Assembly (NCBI GenBank): GCA_002869885.2
Contig: NEWR02000017.1
Span: forward strand, 164,627-228,626
Length of the DNA stretch: 64,000 bases
Direction of reading: 5' to 3'
Source of the DNA: Nitrospira sp. CG24C
GTDB taxonomy: Bacteria; Nitrospirota; Nitrospiria; Nitrospirales; Nitrospiraceae
Each line of letters begins with the position of its first letter. Within the stretch, counting starts at the first letter, position 1. Below are positions 32,980 through 42,158 of the stretch, one piece after another. The position numbers and the translations under genes were made by a program. The notes under the pieces are model-generated. The model was not told the origin of the DNA. It worked only from the letters and a program-made list of their open reading frames with translations, and ran no database searches.

Positions 32980-34254
32980 TTATTGATTACAGGGGGTAAC
33001 TGCCCGGCCCGCCAGAAATCCCGTCGACCAGGCCCATTGAAAGTTGAACCCGCCGATCCGGCCATCGCAGTCGAGGATCTCTCCGACTAGATAGAGGCCC
33101 GGTACCAGCTTGGATTCCATCGTCCGGAAGTCGATCTCTTCGAGAGGAACCCCACCCGCCGTCACTTCTGCGTAATTCCAGCCGCGATCCTGGTCGATGG
33201 GAAAGGGAAACTTTGTGAGCGCCGCGAGTAACCGATCTCGGTTTTTTCTCGGCAGTTGCGCAACCGCCGTCTTGGGATCACATTCGACATGGGAACAAAG
33301 CGCCTCAGCAAATCGCTCCGGTATCTGTTGCGCCCATGTCTTCAGCAAGGATCGCCGTGGATTATCCATCGCTTGTACCATAAGCCACGACTTCGCCTGT
33401 TCTTGCGTCTGACCGATCAAGAAGTTTCCGTAGACCTCGACGGTCTCTCCCTGCTCATGCCCGACGGTCCAAAAGCGGCTCGCGTCCATCACGACCGGCC
33501 CACTGATCCCAAAGTGCGTCCAGAGCAAGCTTCCCGTCCGACAGTCGACCTTGCGGCCCTTCACCATTGTCGTCATCTCGACCTCGTGCGAGAGGCCGGA
33601 GAGCTGCTTGTGGAATATCGTGTCCTCAAGAATGAGCGGGACGAGTGCCGGGACAGTGGCCGTCACATGATGACCGAGTCGCCGAGCGAGGCTGTACCCA
33701 AACCCATCACTCCCAGATTTAGGGATTGATCGCCCTCCGGTCGCCAAAATGACCTTCCTTGCCTGTAAGACTCCTTGCGAATGATGAATCGAAAATCCAT
33801 GGTTATGATCCGTGACAGGCTCGATCTTATCCACGCGATGGTTCGGCTGAATCTCAACTCCAAGTTCACGACAACGCTCAATAAGCGCCAACAGGACGGT
33901 CCTGGCTTTGTCGGTCACCGGAAAAAGCTTACCGGTCTCCTCGCGTTTGAGCTCGACCCCTAACGAGGCAAACCACTTCACCGCCTGCTCAACGGAAAAC
34001 GCCGCCAGCACATTCTTGATGATATGGCGATTGCCGAAGAAATCAGTAGAGGTGACAACCTCGTGCGTGACATTGCAACGACCTCCGCCTGAGACGAGGA
34101 TTTTGGCACCGATCGTTTTCGCACCATCGAGCAATACGATCCTTTGCGAACGGTCGCCCTTCGTGGCCGCCTCTGCAGAGAATATTGAAGCCGCCAGACC
34201 GGCGGCGCCCGCACCGATCACTGCAATATCGTACCGATCGTTCTGTATAGACAT
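32980..34254 (-). CDS. NAD(P)/FAD-dependent oxidoreductase, BaiN/HI0933 (YhiN) family
   Basis: 424 residues. N-terminal FAD dinucleotide-binding motif YDIAVIGAGAAGLAASIFSA, then the family marker ILVSGGGRCNVTH and a mid-region VILATGGRSIPKSGSDG. The C-terminal motif GGFNFQWAWSTGFLAG binds FAD again. The substrate of this widespread family is not known in general; BaiN of gut clostridia acts in bile-acid dehydroxylation. Divergent from a small zinc-ribbon gene with palindromes between them. Confidence 0.9.
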   Translation of the reverse strand: MSIQNDRYDIAVIGAGAAGLAASIFSAEAATKGDRSQRIVLLDGAKTIGAKILVSGGGRCNVTHEVVTSTDFFGNRHIIKNVLAAFSVEQAVKWFASLGVELKREETGKLFPVTDKARTVLLALIERCRELGVEIQPNHRVDKIEPVTDHNHGFSIHHSQGVLQARKVILATGGRSIPKSGSDGFGYSLARRLGHHVTATVPALVPLILEDTIFHKQLSGLSHEVEMTTMVKGRKVDCRTGSLLWTHFGISGPVVMDASRFWTVGHEQGETVEVYGNFLIGQTQEQAKSWLMVQAMDNPRRSLLKTWAQQIPERFAEALCSHVECDPKTAVAQLPRKNRDRLLAALTKFPFPIDQDRGWNYAEVTAGGVPLEEIDFRTMESKLVPGLYLVGEILDCDGRIGGFNFQWAWSTGFLAGRAVTPCNQ

Positions 34255-34263
34255 TAGAGAGTT

Positions 34264-34301
34264 TTAACTGCCAGTTAACATCGTATTAATCTTGCGATGT
34301 T
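34264..34301. promoter_or_regulatory. Two dyads in a divergent intergenic region
   Basis: A perfect 15-base palindrome TTAACTGCCAGTTAA at 34264-34278 and a second dyad AACATCG..CGATGTT at 34277-34301, immediately upstream of the BaiN-type gene on the minus strand and 66 bases from the zinc-ribbon gene. They look like operator sites for a dimeric regulator. No regulator gene is adjacent. Confidence 0.4.
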
Positions 34302-34366
34302 AGAGTTGACCTCGTGAAAGGCCGACTCGTCGGCGCTGGAACCCATGAGAGCAGGAGGTGGACACA

Positions 34367-34537
34367 ATGACCTGTCTAAAATGCAAAGGACTGATGGTAA
34401 AAGAATGGCGACCGGAGTTTTCTCAGGAAGCTTCGGTCCTCCGCTGTATCAATTGCGGGCTGGTCCTCGATCCGTTGATTGCACAGAATCGCGTGACCCC
34501 GTTGCAGACGAAGCAGCGGATCCTGAATGCCGCTTAA
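34367..34537 (+). CDS. 56-residue zinc-ribbon protein
   Basis: Reads MTCLKCKGLMVKEWRPEFSQ, with a second knuckle VLRCINCGLVLDPLIAQNR. The two CxxC pairs are spaced as in a rubredoxin-like zinc ribbon of transcription-factor type. Excellent ribosome-binding site (GGAGGTG) seven bases upstream. I recall very similar small genes in Nitrospira but know no function. An inverted-repeat terminator follows. Confidence 0.75.
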   Translation: MTCLKCKGLMVKEWRPEFSQEASVLRCINCGLVLDPLIAQNRVTPLQTKQRILNAA

Positions 34538-34562
34538 CGGTTCTTTTGAGATCGTGAGCCAG

Positions 34563-34598
34563 TTCGGTTGGCGCGGATGACTTACCGAGCCGACCGAA
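34563..34598. terminator. Hairpin terminator between convergent genes
   Basis: TTCGGTTGGC and GCCGACCGAA form a 10-bp stem (one wobble pair) around a 16-base loop, between the zinc-ribbon gene and the convergent exonuclease gene. It lacks a T-run, so termination would not be classical Rho-independent. Confidence 0.45.
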
Positions 34599-34627
34599 TT
34601 GGGCAGATGTGGACGTTGCGTTTGTGG

Positions 34628-35401
34628 TTAGACCGAAAACTCCGCCCATAAGAATGTGTGATCTGAGGGGTCTTTCGCTCGCCGCGGCCCGACGTCCACC
34701 TCTACCTTGACACAGTGCTTTGCCAACGGGGCCGTCGCCAAAATATGGTCGATGCGCCAGCCTCTATTCGCTTCCAGCGAGCCAGGCGCTCGGTAATCCC
34801 AAAACGTATATTGCTGCCGGTCCGGATAGAGTTTCACGAACATATCCTGAAATCCCCACGCCAACGTGTTTTCGTACACTCGCCGCACATCTTCGTGATA
34901 GCAGACATGCTTGAGATGTTTTTCAGGACTGTGCACGTCCATCGGTCGCGGAGCGACATTCATGTCGCCACACCAGATAGCCGGTTTGTTCGGCGACAGA
35001 TGTTTCTCGAAATACCTGCGGAGTCGATTGTACCAGCCAAGCTTGTATTGATACTTGGGTGAGTCGATTTCGAAGCCCTGTGGCACGTAGGTATTCACAA
35101 TGGGAATCCCCTTGATCATCACGCGCAAGAGCCGTGCGTCCTCCGAGTCGCCCCCATCGTCAAACCCGTAGGCCACTGCGTCCGGCTTCTCACGGCTCAA
35201 TATCGCGACGCCGTTATACGACTTCATCCCCCTGTAGGTGATTTCATATCCGGATTCCGCCAGCGCCAGCAGCGGAAACTCGCTGTCCTGGACTTTGGTT
35301 TCTTGAAGACAAAGCACGTCGGGCTTCTGCTGGGCCAGCCAATCGAGCACAATCGGCAAACGCTTGCGGAGAGAATTGACGTTGAACGTAGCGACCTTCA
35401 T
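34628..35401 (-). CDS. xthA: Exonuclease III / AP endonuclease
   Basis: 257 residues. Endonuclease/exonuclease/phosphatase fold with MKVATFNVNSLRKRLPIVLD, catalytic Glu in VLCLQETKVQD, IVNTYVPQG, AIWCGDMNVAP (Asp-Asn), and the C-terminal RIDHILAT and DPSDHTFLWAEF (catalytic His). Repairs abasic sites in base-excision repair. The ATG at 35401 starts the standard N-terminus; the upstream frame to 35455 is unlike the family. Confidence 0.96.
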   Translation of the reverse strand: MKVATFNVNSLRKRLPIVLDWLAQQKPDVLCLQETKVQDSEFPLLALAESGYEITYRGMKSYNGVAILSREKPDAVAYGFDDGGDSEDARLLRVMIKGIPIVNTYVPQGFEIDSPKYQYKLGWYNRLRRYFEKHLSPNKPAIWCGDMNVAPRPMDVHSPEKHLKHVCYHEDVRRVYENTLAWGFQDMFVKLYPDRQQYTFWDYRAPGSLEANRGWRIDHILATAPLAKHCVKVEVDVGPRRAKDPSDHTFLWAEFSV

Positions 35402-35519
35402 GCAGGAACCCGTGATATGGATGTTCAGGCCGCCGCATCCTAGCAAAAGGCCCACGGGGGAACAAGCCGAGGGATATCATCAATGAAATAGTTGGCCCGA
35501 GAGGTTCTCTACATAGAAC

Positions 35520-35550
35520 GGCCCTCAGGAGGTCTTTCCTCCTGAGGGCC
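35520..35550. terminator. Perfect 13-bp stem hairpin
   Basis: GGCCCTCAGGAGG and CCTCCTGAGGGCC pair perfectly around a TCTTT loop, 26 bases 3' of the lysine-rich periplasmic gene on the minus strand. No T-run follows on either strand, but the strength of the stem and position support a terminator or an mRNA-stabilising 3' end. Confidence 0.6.
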
Positions 35551-35575
35551 GGCACACTGATGCGACTGCGAAAAC

Positions 35576-35929
35576 TTATGGAGCGGTAACAGAAGTAGGG
35601 GCGGTAGGAACTGTCGCTTTCAGGTCTTGCTCCATCGACCGAGCAGCGTCCTTCGCTTCTCCAACCTTGGATTTTCCCGCGACTTTGTGCGCCTTCATCT
35701 TCTCCCTCATTTCATGGCGCTTCGCCTTGATCGCACCTTTGCGGGCTTTCATCTTGCCCTTCATCTCTTCCTTCTTTGCCTTCATATCGCTCTTCATCGC
35801 GTTTTTCTCAGCCTTCATCTCGTCTTTCACGCCACCCATCTCGCTCTTCATGGCTTCGTCAGCCAAGGCCAGCGAGCTGGCTCCAATCAGACACAATGCT
35901 GCAAACCCGATGACGATCAGTTTCTGCAT
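35576..35929 (-). CDS. Exported Lys/Met/Glu-rich coiled-coil protein
   Basis: 117 residues: signal peptide (MQKLIVIGFAALCLIGASSL, cleavage near ALADE) then repeated MKxxMKxxKxEMK units from about residue 27 to 85, strongly helical and amphipathic, ending in a Thr/Pro/Val tail. Methionine-rich and lysine-rich periplasmic proteins can bind metals or the cell wall, but no function can be assigned. The ATG at 35929 has GGGAGGTG upstream. Confidence 0.7.
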   Translation of the reverse strand: MQKLIVIGFAALCLIGASSLALADEAMKSEMGGVKDEMKAEKNAMKSDMKAKKEEMKGKMKARKGAIKAKRHEMREKMKAHKVAGKSKVGEAKDAARSMEQDLKATVPTAPTSVTAP

Positions 35930-36237
35930 TGGACACCTCCCGGAATAGATAATAGTGAGTCGTGATGGTTTCTTCACAAGGAAAAACCAGCCTGCGCCCC
36001 TTTTTCAAACCTGTCAAGAATTAGCCCGCATTGCTCATGATGGTTTGCCGGAATTCGGCTAGAGATCAGGCGAGGGGCGCTAGGCAAGAGGAAAGTTATC
36101 CCTTCTGGTCGTCCTTAGACTCTAACACCGCGCCTCTCGCCCATACATTGGCGCTTGCAACAGCGAGGAGAAACCCGTCAAGCACAGTTGAACTATCGAT
36201 GTGCGGCAACCGAGTAGGTATGGATTACCCTGTCAGA
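35930..36237. other. Intergenic stretch with solo repeat end
   Basis: About 300 bases between two minus-strand genes. It contains the solo family A end at 36023 and the promoter region of the lysine-rich gene. Plus-strand open frames are shadows of the neighbouring gene. Nothing else recognised. Confidence 0.5.
36023..36040. repeat. Solo end of repeat family A
   Basis: AGCCCGCATTGCTCATGA matches the family A terminus (16 of 18 with the element at 1591 read outward) and is preceded by TT rather than CT. No partner end is found nearby. Confidence 0.55.
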
Positions 36238-36663
36238 CTATTTACTGGCGTTGAGCGAATCATGGGTTCCCGGCACACATTCTTCACGTTTCCACTGCTT
36301 CAAGATCTTCTGTTCGTTGAAGATCAGGGTATAGCGGTAGCAATACAACATTTCTTTGGGCCCTTCCCCCGGCTTTCCTATCAACGAGGTGGCTTGCGTC
36401 GCGGCATTGGACAGACCAGCAAAGTGCAACGAGCTCAATTCCTTTTCGGCCAAGGGCACACGATAGGTCCAGACCGAGTCCCCTCCGAGAACCGGTGTCT
36501 TGGCCGTATGGGGCGACCCGAACTTCTCAGTCACTTCGTCTTGAGTGAGTCGATCCACACCTTTTTTGAAATAGCCGTCGCGCCACGGACCTCCGCAGGC
36601 GAGCATCCCTCCCGCGAGGAGGAGCATCACCACTGTGAATACGTGCTGACGTATTCGTCTCAT
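36238..36663 (-). CDS. Lipoprotein with SmpA/BamE-like region
   Basis: 141 residues. Lipoprotein signal with VVMLLLAGGMLAC (Cys about 23). The mature start VDRLTQDEVTEKFGSPHTAK followed by VWTYRVP resembles the SmpA/OmlA (BamE) fold found in small outer-membrane lipoproteins, but similarity is limited to that stretch. Its ATG overlaps the stop of the upstream small membrane protein (ATGA), so the two are coupled. Confidence 0.6.
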   Translation of the reverse strand: MRRIRQHVFTVVMLLLAGGMLACGGPWRDGYFKKGVDRLTQDEVTEKFGSPHTAKTPVLGGDSVWTYRVPLAEKELSSLHFAGLSNAATQATSLIGKPGEGPKEMLYCYRYTLIFNEQKILKQWKREECVPGTHDSLNASK

Positions 36664-36902
36664 GACTTGGGTTGGTCCTTGAACTCGTGCATACGCCTCA
36701 CGGAACAATAGAGCGCATAACCTTGGGCCAACATGCCGGTGACAAGCAAGCCCAATGCCGTTTTCATCCACGGCCCTCCTGTGTCTTCCAGTCCATAGAT
36801 CCCGACGACGAACCCGAGCGCGATCGCCACAATTCCTATGAATCGCGCGATCATCCCTTTCGTCCGCAAGTTAATGGAGTTCGGATCATTGTGTTTTGCC
36901 AT
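36660..36902 (-). CDS. Small membrane protein, function unknown
   Basis: 80 residues starting MAKHNDPNSINLRTKGMIAR with two predicted helices (FIGIVAIALGFVVGIYGL and MKTALGLLVTGMLAQGYALY) and a basic C-terminal tail. No family recognised. Coupled to the lipoprotein gene downstream by a four-base overlap. The ATG at 36902 is chosen because it opens the polar N-terminus before the first helix. Confidence 0.6.
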   Translation of the reverse strand: MAKHNDPNSINLRTKGMIARFIGIVAIALGFVVGIYGLEDTGGPWMKTALGLLVTGMLAQGYALYCSVRRMHEFKDQPKS

Positions 36903-37049
36903 AATAGATTCGGAGTACGCTACACTGGACAGCGCTGCCGGTTCAACTCCGCTTTGCGCGAAAGGTTTTTGCACGTAACTCCAAAGAGACCGCCGCGTCT
37001 TGGACGCCCTCATCTTCACCGGGCTCGGCAAGAACATCCAGCCTCTTCC

Positions 37050-38426
37050 TCATGCACCCAACCGTTCGACAATGGATTCTGCCGGATAGGTTAGGATTTC
37101 TGCCAGTGTGGGATGATAGTGCGGCATGCGCAAGAGGTCGGCTGCAGTCCCATGGTAATACATCACCGCGATCAGCTCGTGAATCAGTTCACCTGCTTCC
37201 GGGCCGACGATCTCCGCGCCAAGAATCTCACCGGTCTGTGGCGCCGTGAGCAACTTCACAAACCCCTGCGTCGCACCAAGACAGAGCGCTTTGCCATGGT
37301 CGACGAAAGGATAGGAGGCTGTGAGATACGGAATCCCATCGGCCTTCGCACGCGATTCATTGAGTCCCAGCACTGCGACCTGCGGATCGGTAAAGACCAC
37401 TTCCGTATCCAGCCGATGATCGATTGTCTTCGCCGGTTGATCTGCATGAGTTGCGTTGTACCCCGCAATCTCTCCCTGCAGGATGGCGAGATGCACAATG
37501 GGCGAGACATCGTTCACATCGCCCACGGCATAGATATGTGCTTGCGACGTGCACATCATGCCATCGACCACAATGCGCCCGTCGTCGACTGTCACTTCCG
37601 CCAGATCGAGGCGAAGCCCTTCGATATTGGGCTGCCGGCCTAACGCCTGGAGAATTTCCTCGCCGACGTAGGATTGTTCCCGTCCGTCTTTCACCGCCCA
37701 TACCGTCTTCCCTGTTGCGTCATGAGTCACATGCAGCAATTGCGCGCCCGTAACGACTTCGATGCCCTCACCGATCAAGGAGGCCTCAAGCGCGCGTCCG
37801 ACATCCTCATCCATCTCAGAAAGCAGCGTACGCCCCCGTTGAAGAATCGTGACCTTCGTCCCAAGTCGAGCAAAGAATTGGCCGAGCTCAAGAGCGACGG
37901 CCCCGCCACCCAGCACGATCAACGAGCCCGGCTGGGTACGGAGATCCAGGATCGTGTCGCTCGTGAAATATCCGGCTTGGGTCAAACCAGGTATCGGAAC
38001 CTCACTGGGCCTCGACCCGGTGGCTAGAATGAACGAGCCGGCCGACAAAATGGTGTCTCCAGCGAGGATTTCGTGGGGAGACCGGAAAACCGCTCGCGAT
38101 TGATAGAGCGTGAGCCTCGGGTCTTGAAGCTGCTGAATGCGATAGTCGGCAAACTCCCGGACCAACCGATCCTTCCGGTCCACGATTGCCGACAGATCGG
38201 CCTGGACCGAAACTGGAGAGAGTCCAAACTCCTTCGCTCGCCTGAAAAGGGCCGCGACTTCGGCAGAACGCAGGATAGCCTTTGTCGGCATGCAACCACG
38301 CAGGATACAGAGCCCCCCGAGCGGGCCATGATCCACAATCGCTACGTCGGCGCCGGCATCGCGCGCAGTCCGTGTCGCAGCATAGCCCGCAGACCCGCCG
38401 CCGATAATCACCACATCATGAGTCAT
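37050..38426 (-). CDS. Pyridine nucleotide-disulfide oxidoreductase (Lpd/MerA-like)
   Basis: 458 residues. FAD motif DVVIIGGGSAGYAATRTARD, redox-active disulfide in GGLCILRGCMPTKA (CxxxxC), NAD(P) motif LIVLGGGAVALELGQFFARL, and the dimerisation domain with the catalytic MPHYHPTLAEIL (His). This organisation fits dihydrolipoamide dehydrogenase, mercuric reductase or glutathione-reductase relatives; no lipoyl complex genes are near, and no N-terminal MerA metal-binding domain is present, so the substrate is open. The ATG at 38426 gives the typical N-terminus. Confidence 0.88.
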   Translation of the reverse strand: MTHDVVIIGGGSAGYAATRTARDAGADVAIVDHGPLGGLCILRGCMPTKAILRSAEVAALFRRAKEFGLSPVSVQADLSAIVDRKDRLVREFADYRIQQLQDPRLTLYQSRAVFRSPHEILAGDTILSAGSFILATGSRPSEVPIPGLTQAGYFTSDTILDLRTQPGSLIVLGGGAVALELGQFFARLGTKVTILQRGRTLLSEMDEDVGRALEASLIGEGIEVVTGAQLLHVTHDATGKTVWAVKDGREQSYVGEEILQALGRQPNIEGLRLDLAEVTVDDGRIVVDGMMCTSQAHIYAVGDVNDVSPIVHLAILQGEIAGYNATHADQPAKTIDHRLDTEVVFTDPQVAVLGLNESRAKADGIPYLTASYPFVDHGKALCLGATQGFVKLLTAPQTGEILGAEIVGPEAGELIHELIAVMYYHGTAADLLRMPHYHPTLAEILTYPAESIVERLGA

Positions 38427-38433
38427 TCGTTCT

Positions 38434-38449
38434 GCCCGCATTGTTCAAA
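38434..38449. repeat. Partial family A end
   Basis: GCCCGCATTGTTCAAA resembles the family A terminus and lies just upstream of the disulfide oxidoreductase start. Low-complexity coincidence cannot be excluded. Confidence 0.35.
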
Positions 38450-38631
38450 GTGGGAGGATACCACTACCCCACAGGATGCTGCCATGCCGAACCGATGTGG
38501 AGGTATATGTGGACTGTTCATGTAGGCCTACAGAAGGCGACGGAATTGATCGTGCAGAAGAATGGAAACCCCGAAAAAATGTGGCCATTAAGGCCCACGA
38601 GAGGGTATAGCCATTGCATTGTTCAGAGCCC

Positions 38632-40898
38632 ATGCGGTGGCATCAACTCTCTATAGGACTTGGCTTGATCTGCATCACCTTAGTCGCCTGCACGGCGGAG
38701 GATACGAACGCCCCTATCACAAGCGGAGGCGGCACACCGACAGCCCCGCCACCGGCCTCACCACCTCCAATCACTCCACCCCCATCGCCACCTGTTACGG
38801 CCGGCGCATTTCCTATTCTGTTCGTCACACAAGTTCCGGTGAGCGGAGACTTCACCGCCATCACGGCGACCTTCGGCAATCACAATCCCAGCATGCAGCA
38901 AGCGCCGCGCGGCGGCGATCTCTGGATTCGTTATCTTGACGGCACGCTGAAGAATCTGACCAAGACCACCGGCTTCGGCATGGAAAGCTTGCAGCTCGAT
39001 CAGGCCATCGCCGTACGCGACCCTAGCGTGCATTGGGATGGTCAAAAGGCGATTTTCTCAATGGCGATCGGCGCGCCGACACAACAGTTCCAAGTGAAGG
39101 ACTTTGTCTGGCAGCTCTACGAAATCACCGGCCTCGGTAAGAACCAGCTGCCGGTCATCGCCAAGGTGCCGAATCAGCCGCAGGACTACAACAACGTCTC
39201 CCCGATCTATGGCACAGACGACCGGATCATCTTCACCTCCGACCGCCCACGCAGCGGTGAACGCCACCTCCATCCGCAGCACGACGAATACGAATCAACA
39301 GCGGTCGTGTCGGGGCTCTGGAGTCTGAATCCGACGAACGGCGATCTGTTCTTGATGAACCACGCCCCTTCCGGCAACTTCACGCCAATCATCGATAGTT
39401 TCGGACGCGTCGTCTTCACACAGTGGGACCACCTCAAGCGGGATCAGCAAGCAGACGCCGACAAATACGCGGGCGGCACGAATGGAACCTTTACCTGGGC
39501 GAGCGAAGCGGTTAATGCGCAGAAGGATGCGACACTGATCGGCTCCGAGTCGTTTCCTGAGCCGCGCGTCGACCAGGAAGTCGCCGGCACAAACATGAAA
39601 AGCACGACTTCAATCAATTTTTCCCCTGGACCATTTTGGAAGACGGCACAGAAGGCGAAACGCTGAACCACCTCGGACGGCAGGAGTTGCACAGCTATCT
39701 GCCTTCAAGCCTCAACAACGATCCGAACATAATCGAATTTTTCGGCCAGCTGGCAAGGTTCAACCAGAATGCGATCACCAATCTGTTTCAAATCAGGGAA
39801 GATCCCCTGAACCCCGGCCGGTATTACGCGATCGATGCAACCGAATTCGGCACGCGCGCCGCCGGACAGATCGTGAGCCTTGATGCGCCGCCGAGCCAGA
39901 ATGCCGATCAGATCGCAATCACCTACGTCACGCACCGCGACACGAGCGGCTTCAACGAAGACAACCAACCGCCTAAACCGAATCATTCCGGCCATTATCG
40001 TGATCCGCTGCCGCTTTCGGACGGCACGCTCATCGTGGCGCACACGGCAGAAACCAGAGCCGATGGGCCGACGGGCAATGCGAATCCATCGCGCTACGAC
40101 TTTCGATTGAAGACGACGAAGCTGCTCCCGAACGGATTCCGGGGGACGGACCAACCCCTCACCGCTGGCCTGAACAAGACGGTCTCCTATTGGGATCCGG
40201 ATAAGAAGCTCACCTACAGCGGGAATCTCTGGGAACTGCAACCGGTGGAAGTAAAACCGCGCACCAGGCCGGCCAAACTCACGAACGCGCTGCCGTCGCC
40301 TGAGCAACAAGTCTTCCAGCAGCTCGGCATCGATATGAATGCGTTGCGTGTCTATCTCATCGAGAATAATCTCGCCCTCGCCGTCACGCGGAACGTCACG
40401 ACACGCGACGGCTTCGACAAACAGCAGCCCTTTAATTTGCGTGTGCCCGGCGGCGTCCAGCATGTAGGAGCAGGCGGCAAGATCTACGATGTCCAACATT
40501 TGCAGATCTTCCAGGCCGATCAGGTGCGCGGCATCGGCGGGATCAACAATCCGAAATCCGGTCGGCGAGTCTTAGCGAAGACGTTGCACGACGGCAATGC
40601 CGTCGTGAGCAACATGCCCAATCCGGCCGGTCCGGCAGGCAGCGTCAAGATCGCGGCGGACGGATCGGCCGCGGCCTTCGTCCCCGCGCGGCGCGCGCTC
40701 TCCTGGCAATTGACCGATCCGCAAGGCACGCCGGTCGTGCGCGAACGGTACTGGGTGACATTCCAGCCCGGCGAAGTCCGCGTTTGCACCTCCTGTCACG
40801 GCATCAACAACAAGGATCAAGCCGGGCAAGCGGCCCCGACCAACCAACCTCAAGCGCTGCTGGAATTGCTCCAATACTGGAAAGCGCAACACCCCTGA
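38632..40898 (+). pseudogene. HzsA-related lipoprotein with a C-terminal heme c site, frameshifted
   Basis: Two overlapping frames together encode one protein of about 755 residues. The first part has a lipobox (ICITLVAC), a proline-rich linker and a beta-propeller-like region with YGTDDRIIFTSDRPRSG. The second contains the HzsA-like middle part and a CTSCH heme c motif at 40785-40799, where the chain ends shortly after. The frames join cleanly if one base is added near 39601: the first frame turns to TSINFSPGPFWK while the other reads DFNQFFPWTILEDGTEG, the natural continuation. HzsA-related proteins are not proven hydrazine synthases. A sequencing or assembly error is an alternative to a real mutation. 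Confidence 0.8.
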
Positions 40899-40955
40899 TT
40901 GCCCGCCGCCGACTCTCTCGTTGTCGCGCGTCTCGGATTTCCCTATACTGCGTCC

Positions 40956-41168
40956 ATGATCCAACCGGGCCTCTATCGGCACTATAAAGGTCACGAGTAT
41001 GAGGTGCTGGGAGTGGCCCGTCACTCAGAAACGGAAGAGGAATATGTGGTCTATCGGGCGCTTTACGGCGACCGCGGGCTATGGATCAGACCAACGGCGA
41101 TGTTCCTGGAAACTGTAACCGTCGATGGTCGTCCTTGTCCGCGGTTTCAATTCCTTGCTGCTCCTTAG
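40956..41168 (+). CDS. DUF1653 family protein
   Basis: 70 residues: MIQPGLYRHYKGHEYEVLGV, ARHSETEEEYVVYRALYGD and LWIRPTAMFLETV. This is the compact SH3-like DUF1653 domain, found as a standalone small protein with no known role. The ATG at 40956 starts the conserved domain exactly. Follows the HzsA-related gene by 57 bases on the same strand. Confidence 0.88.
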   Translation: MIQPGLYRHYKGHEYEVLGVARHSETEEEYVVYRALYGDRGLWIRPTAMFLETVTVDGRPCPRFQFLAAP

Positions 41169-41297
41169 TAGCTACTCAGATCCTTGTATCTCGTCCCGAA
41201 TCCTGCTCTCCACTTTGCCCCAACAGTCGTTCAGGCAACGCCCTTCAGGCTTAAGTACTTACCGCTAGCCTCCGATACAGACGATACGAGGTCAGCC

Positions 41298-41918
41298 ATG
41301 CCGATTATACGCGCGGTCGATGGCATCGTCGAAATGCATCCTACGCTACCGGTGTCTCCACGTTCTCCCGCAACGCAGGCCGACGCGGATAGACGGGATC
41401 GTTCGAAAGAGCAGCAGCGCCAGACAGCTGACCATGCAGCGCGTCTGGCTCAACAGGCCTATCAACAACAGGTACAGCAAGCCCCCGCACTCTCGCCGGC
41501 CCTCCTTGCACAGGACTTAATGACTTCCCCCGTATCATGGTTGCCGTCCGACAGTACGTTGCTGGAGGCATGGACTGTGATGAAACACCAGGGAATTCGC
41601 CACCTCCCTGTGACATCGGTCGACGGCACGTTGGTCGGAATGATATCGAGCCAGGATCTGCTGCCTTATGCGCATGAACTGGAATCCGTCAATCAGTCTG
41701 GACCGTTCGCCGAGCACAAGCTCCCCCATGTGATGAACAGCCGGGTCTTGTCTGCCACTCCGACGACAGAGATCCGTGAGATCGCCCACATCATGCTAGA
41801 GGAGCACGTAGGTGGGATCCCGATTCTCGACAGCTCCCATCATCTGATCGGCATTCTAACAATCAGCGATATTCTCCGTGCCATCGTCCACCGAAGCCCT
41901 CTCGATCTCAGGACGTAA
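41298..41918 (+). CDS. Protein with two CBS domains
   Basis: 206 residues. A disordered Gln/Ala-rich N-terminal stretch (about 20-70) and then two CBS motifs: LAQDLMTSPVSWLPSDSTLL with GIRHLPVTSVDGTLVGMISS, and HVMNSRVLSATPTTEI with GGIPILDSSHHLIGILTISD. CBS pairs usually bind adenine nucleotides and regulate. No catalytic domain is attached. The ATG at 41298 is preferred over the longer frame at 41184. GAGGTCA is a weak ribosome-binding site. Confidence 0.85.
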   Translation: MPIIRAVDGIVEMHPTLPVSPRSPATQADADRRDRSKEQQRQTADHAARLAQQAYQQQVQQAPALSPALLAQDLMTSPVSWLPSDSTLLEAWTVMKHQGIRHLPVTSVDGTLVGMISSQDLLPYAHELESVNQSGPFAEHKLPHVMNSRVLSATPTTEIREIAHIMLEEHVGGIPILDSSHHLIGILTISDILRAIVHRSPLDLRT

Positions 41919-42158
41919 CCACCGACTCAACGCTCTGATTATTTTTTAGTGCTCTTGCGGCCATTAGATTTCGAGGTGCTCACCGCCTGTTCCGTCACAC
42001 CTTCCTCTTGGGCAAGAACTTCCCCCTCGAACGTACTCCCCCCACCGTAGGTCTGGGCAACCTTTCGTTTACAGCTTAGACTCACCAAAGTAATACCGGT
42101 CGTGAAAGGTGGGGGGATCTTTCCGCGTGAGAACGACAGGGGAGGATGAAGGGGCTCA

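Noticed and set aside
37050-38426. Mercuric reductase as part of a mer operon
   Set aside because: No merR/T/P genes nearby and no N-terminal metal-binding domain; the general disulfide-oxidoreductase call is safer.
38632-40898. True hydrazine synthase alpha subunit
   Set aside because: No hzsB/C partners, only one CxxCH motif visible, and the gene is a lipoprotein; only family-level similarity is claimed.
41939-42085. Small minus-strand frame ending in a lysine-rich tail (STSKSNGRKSTKK)
   Set aside because: Start would be GTG without a ribosome-binding site and it would sit in the bcsA promoter region; possible but unsupported.
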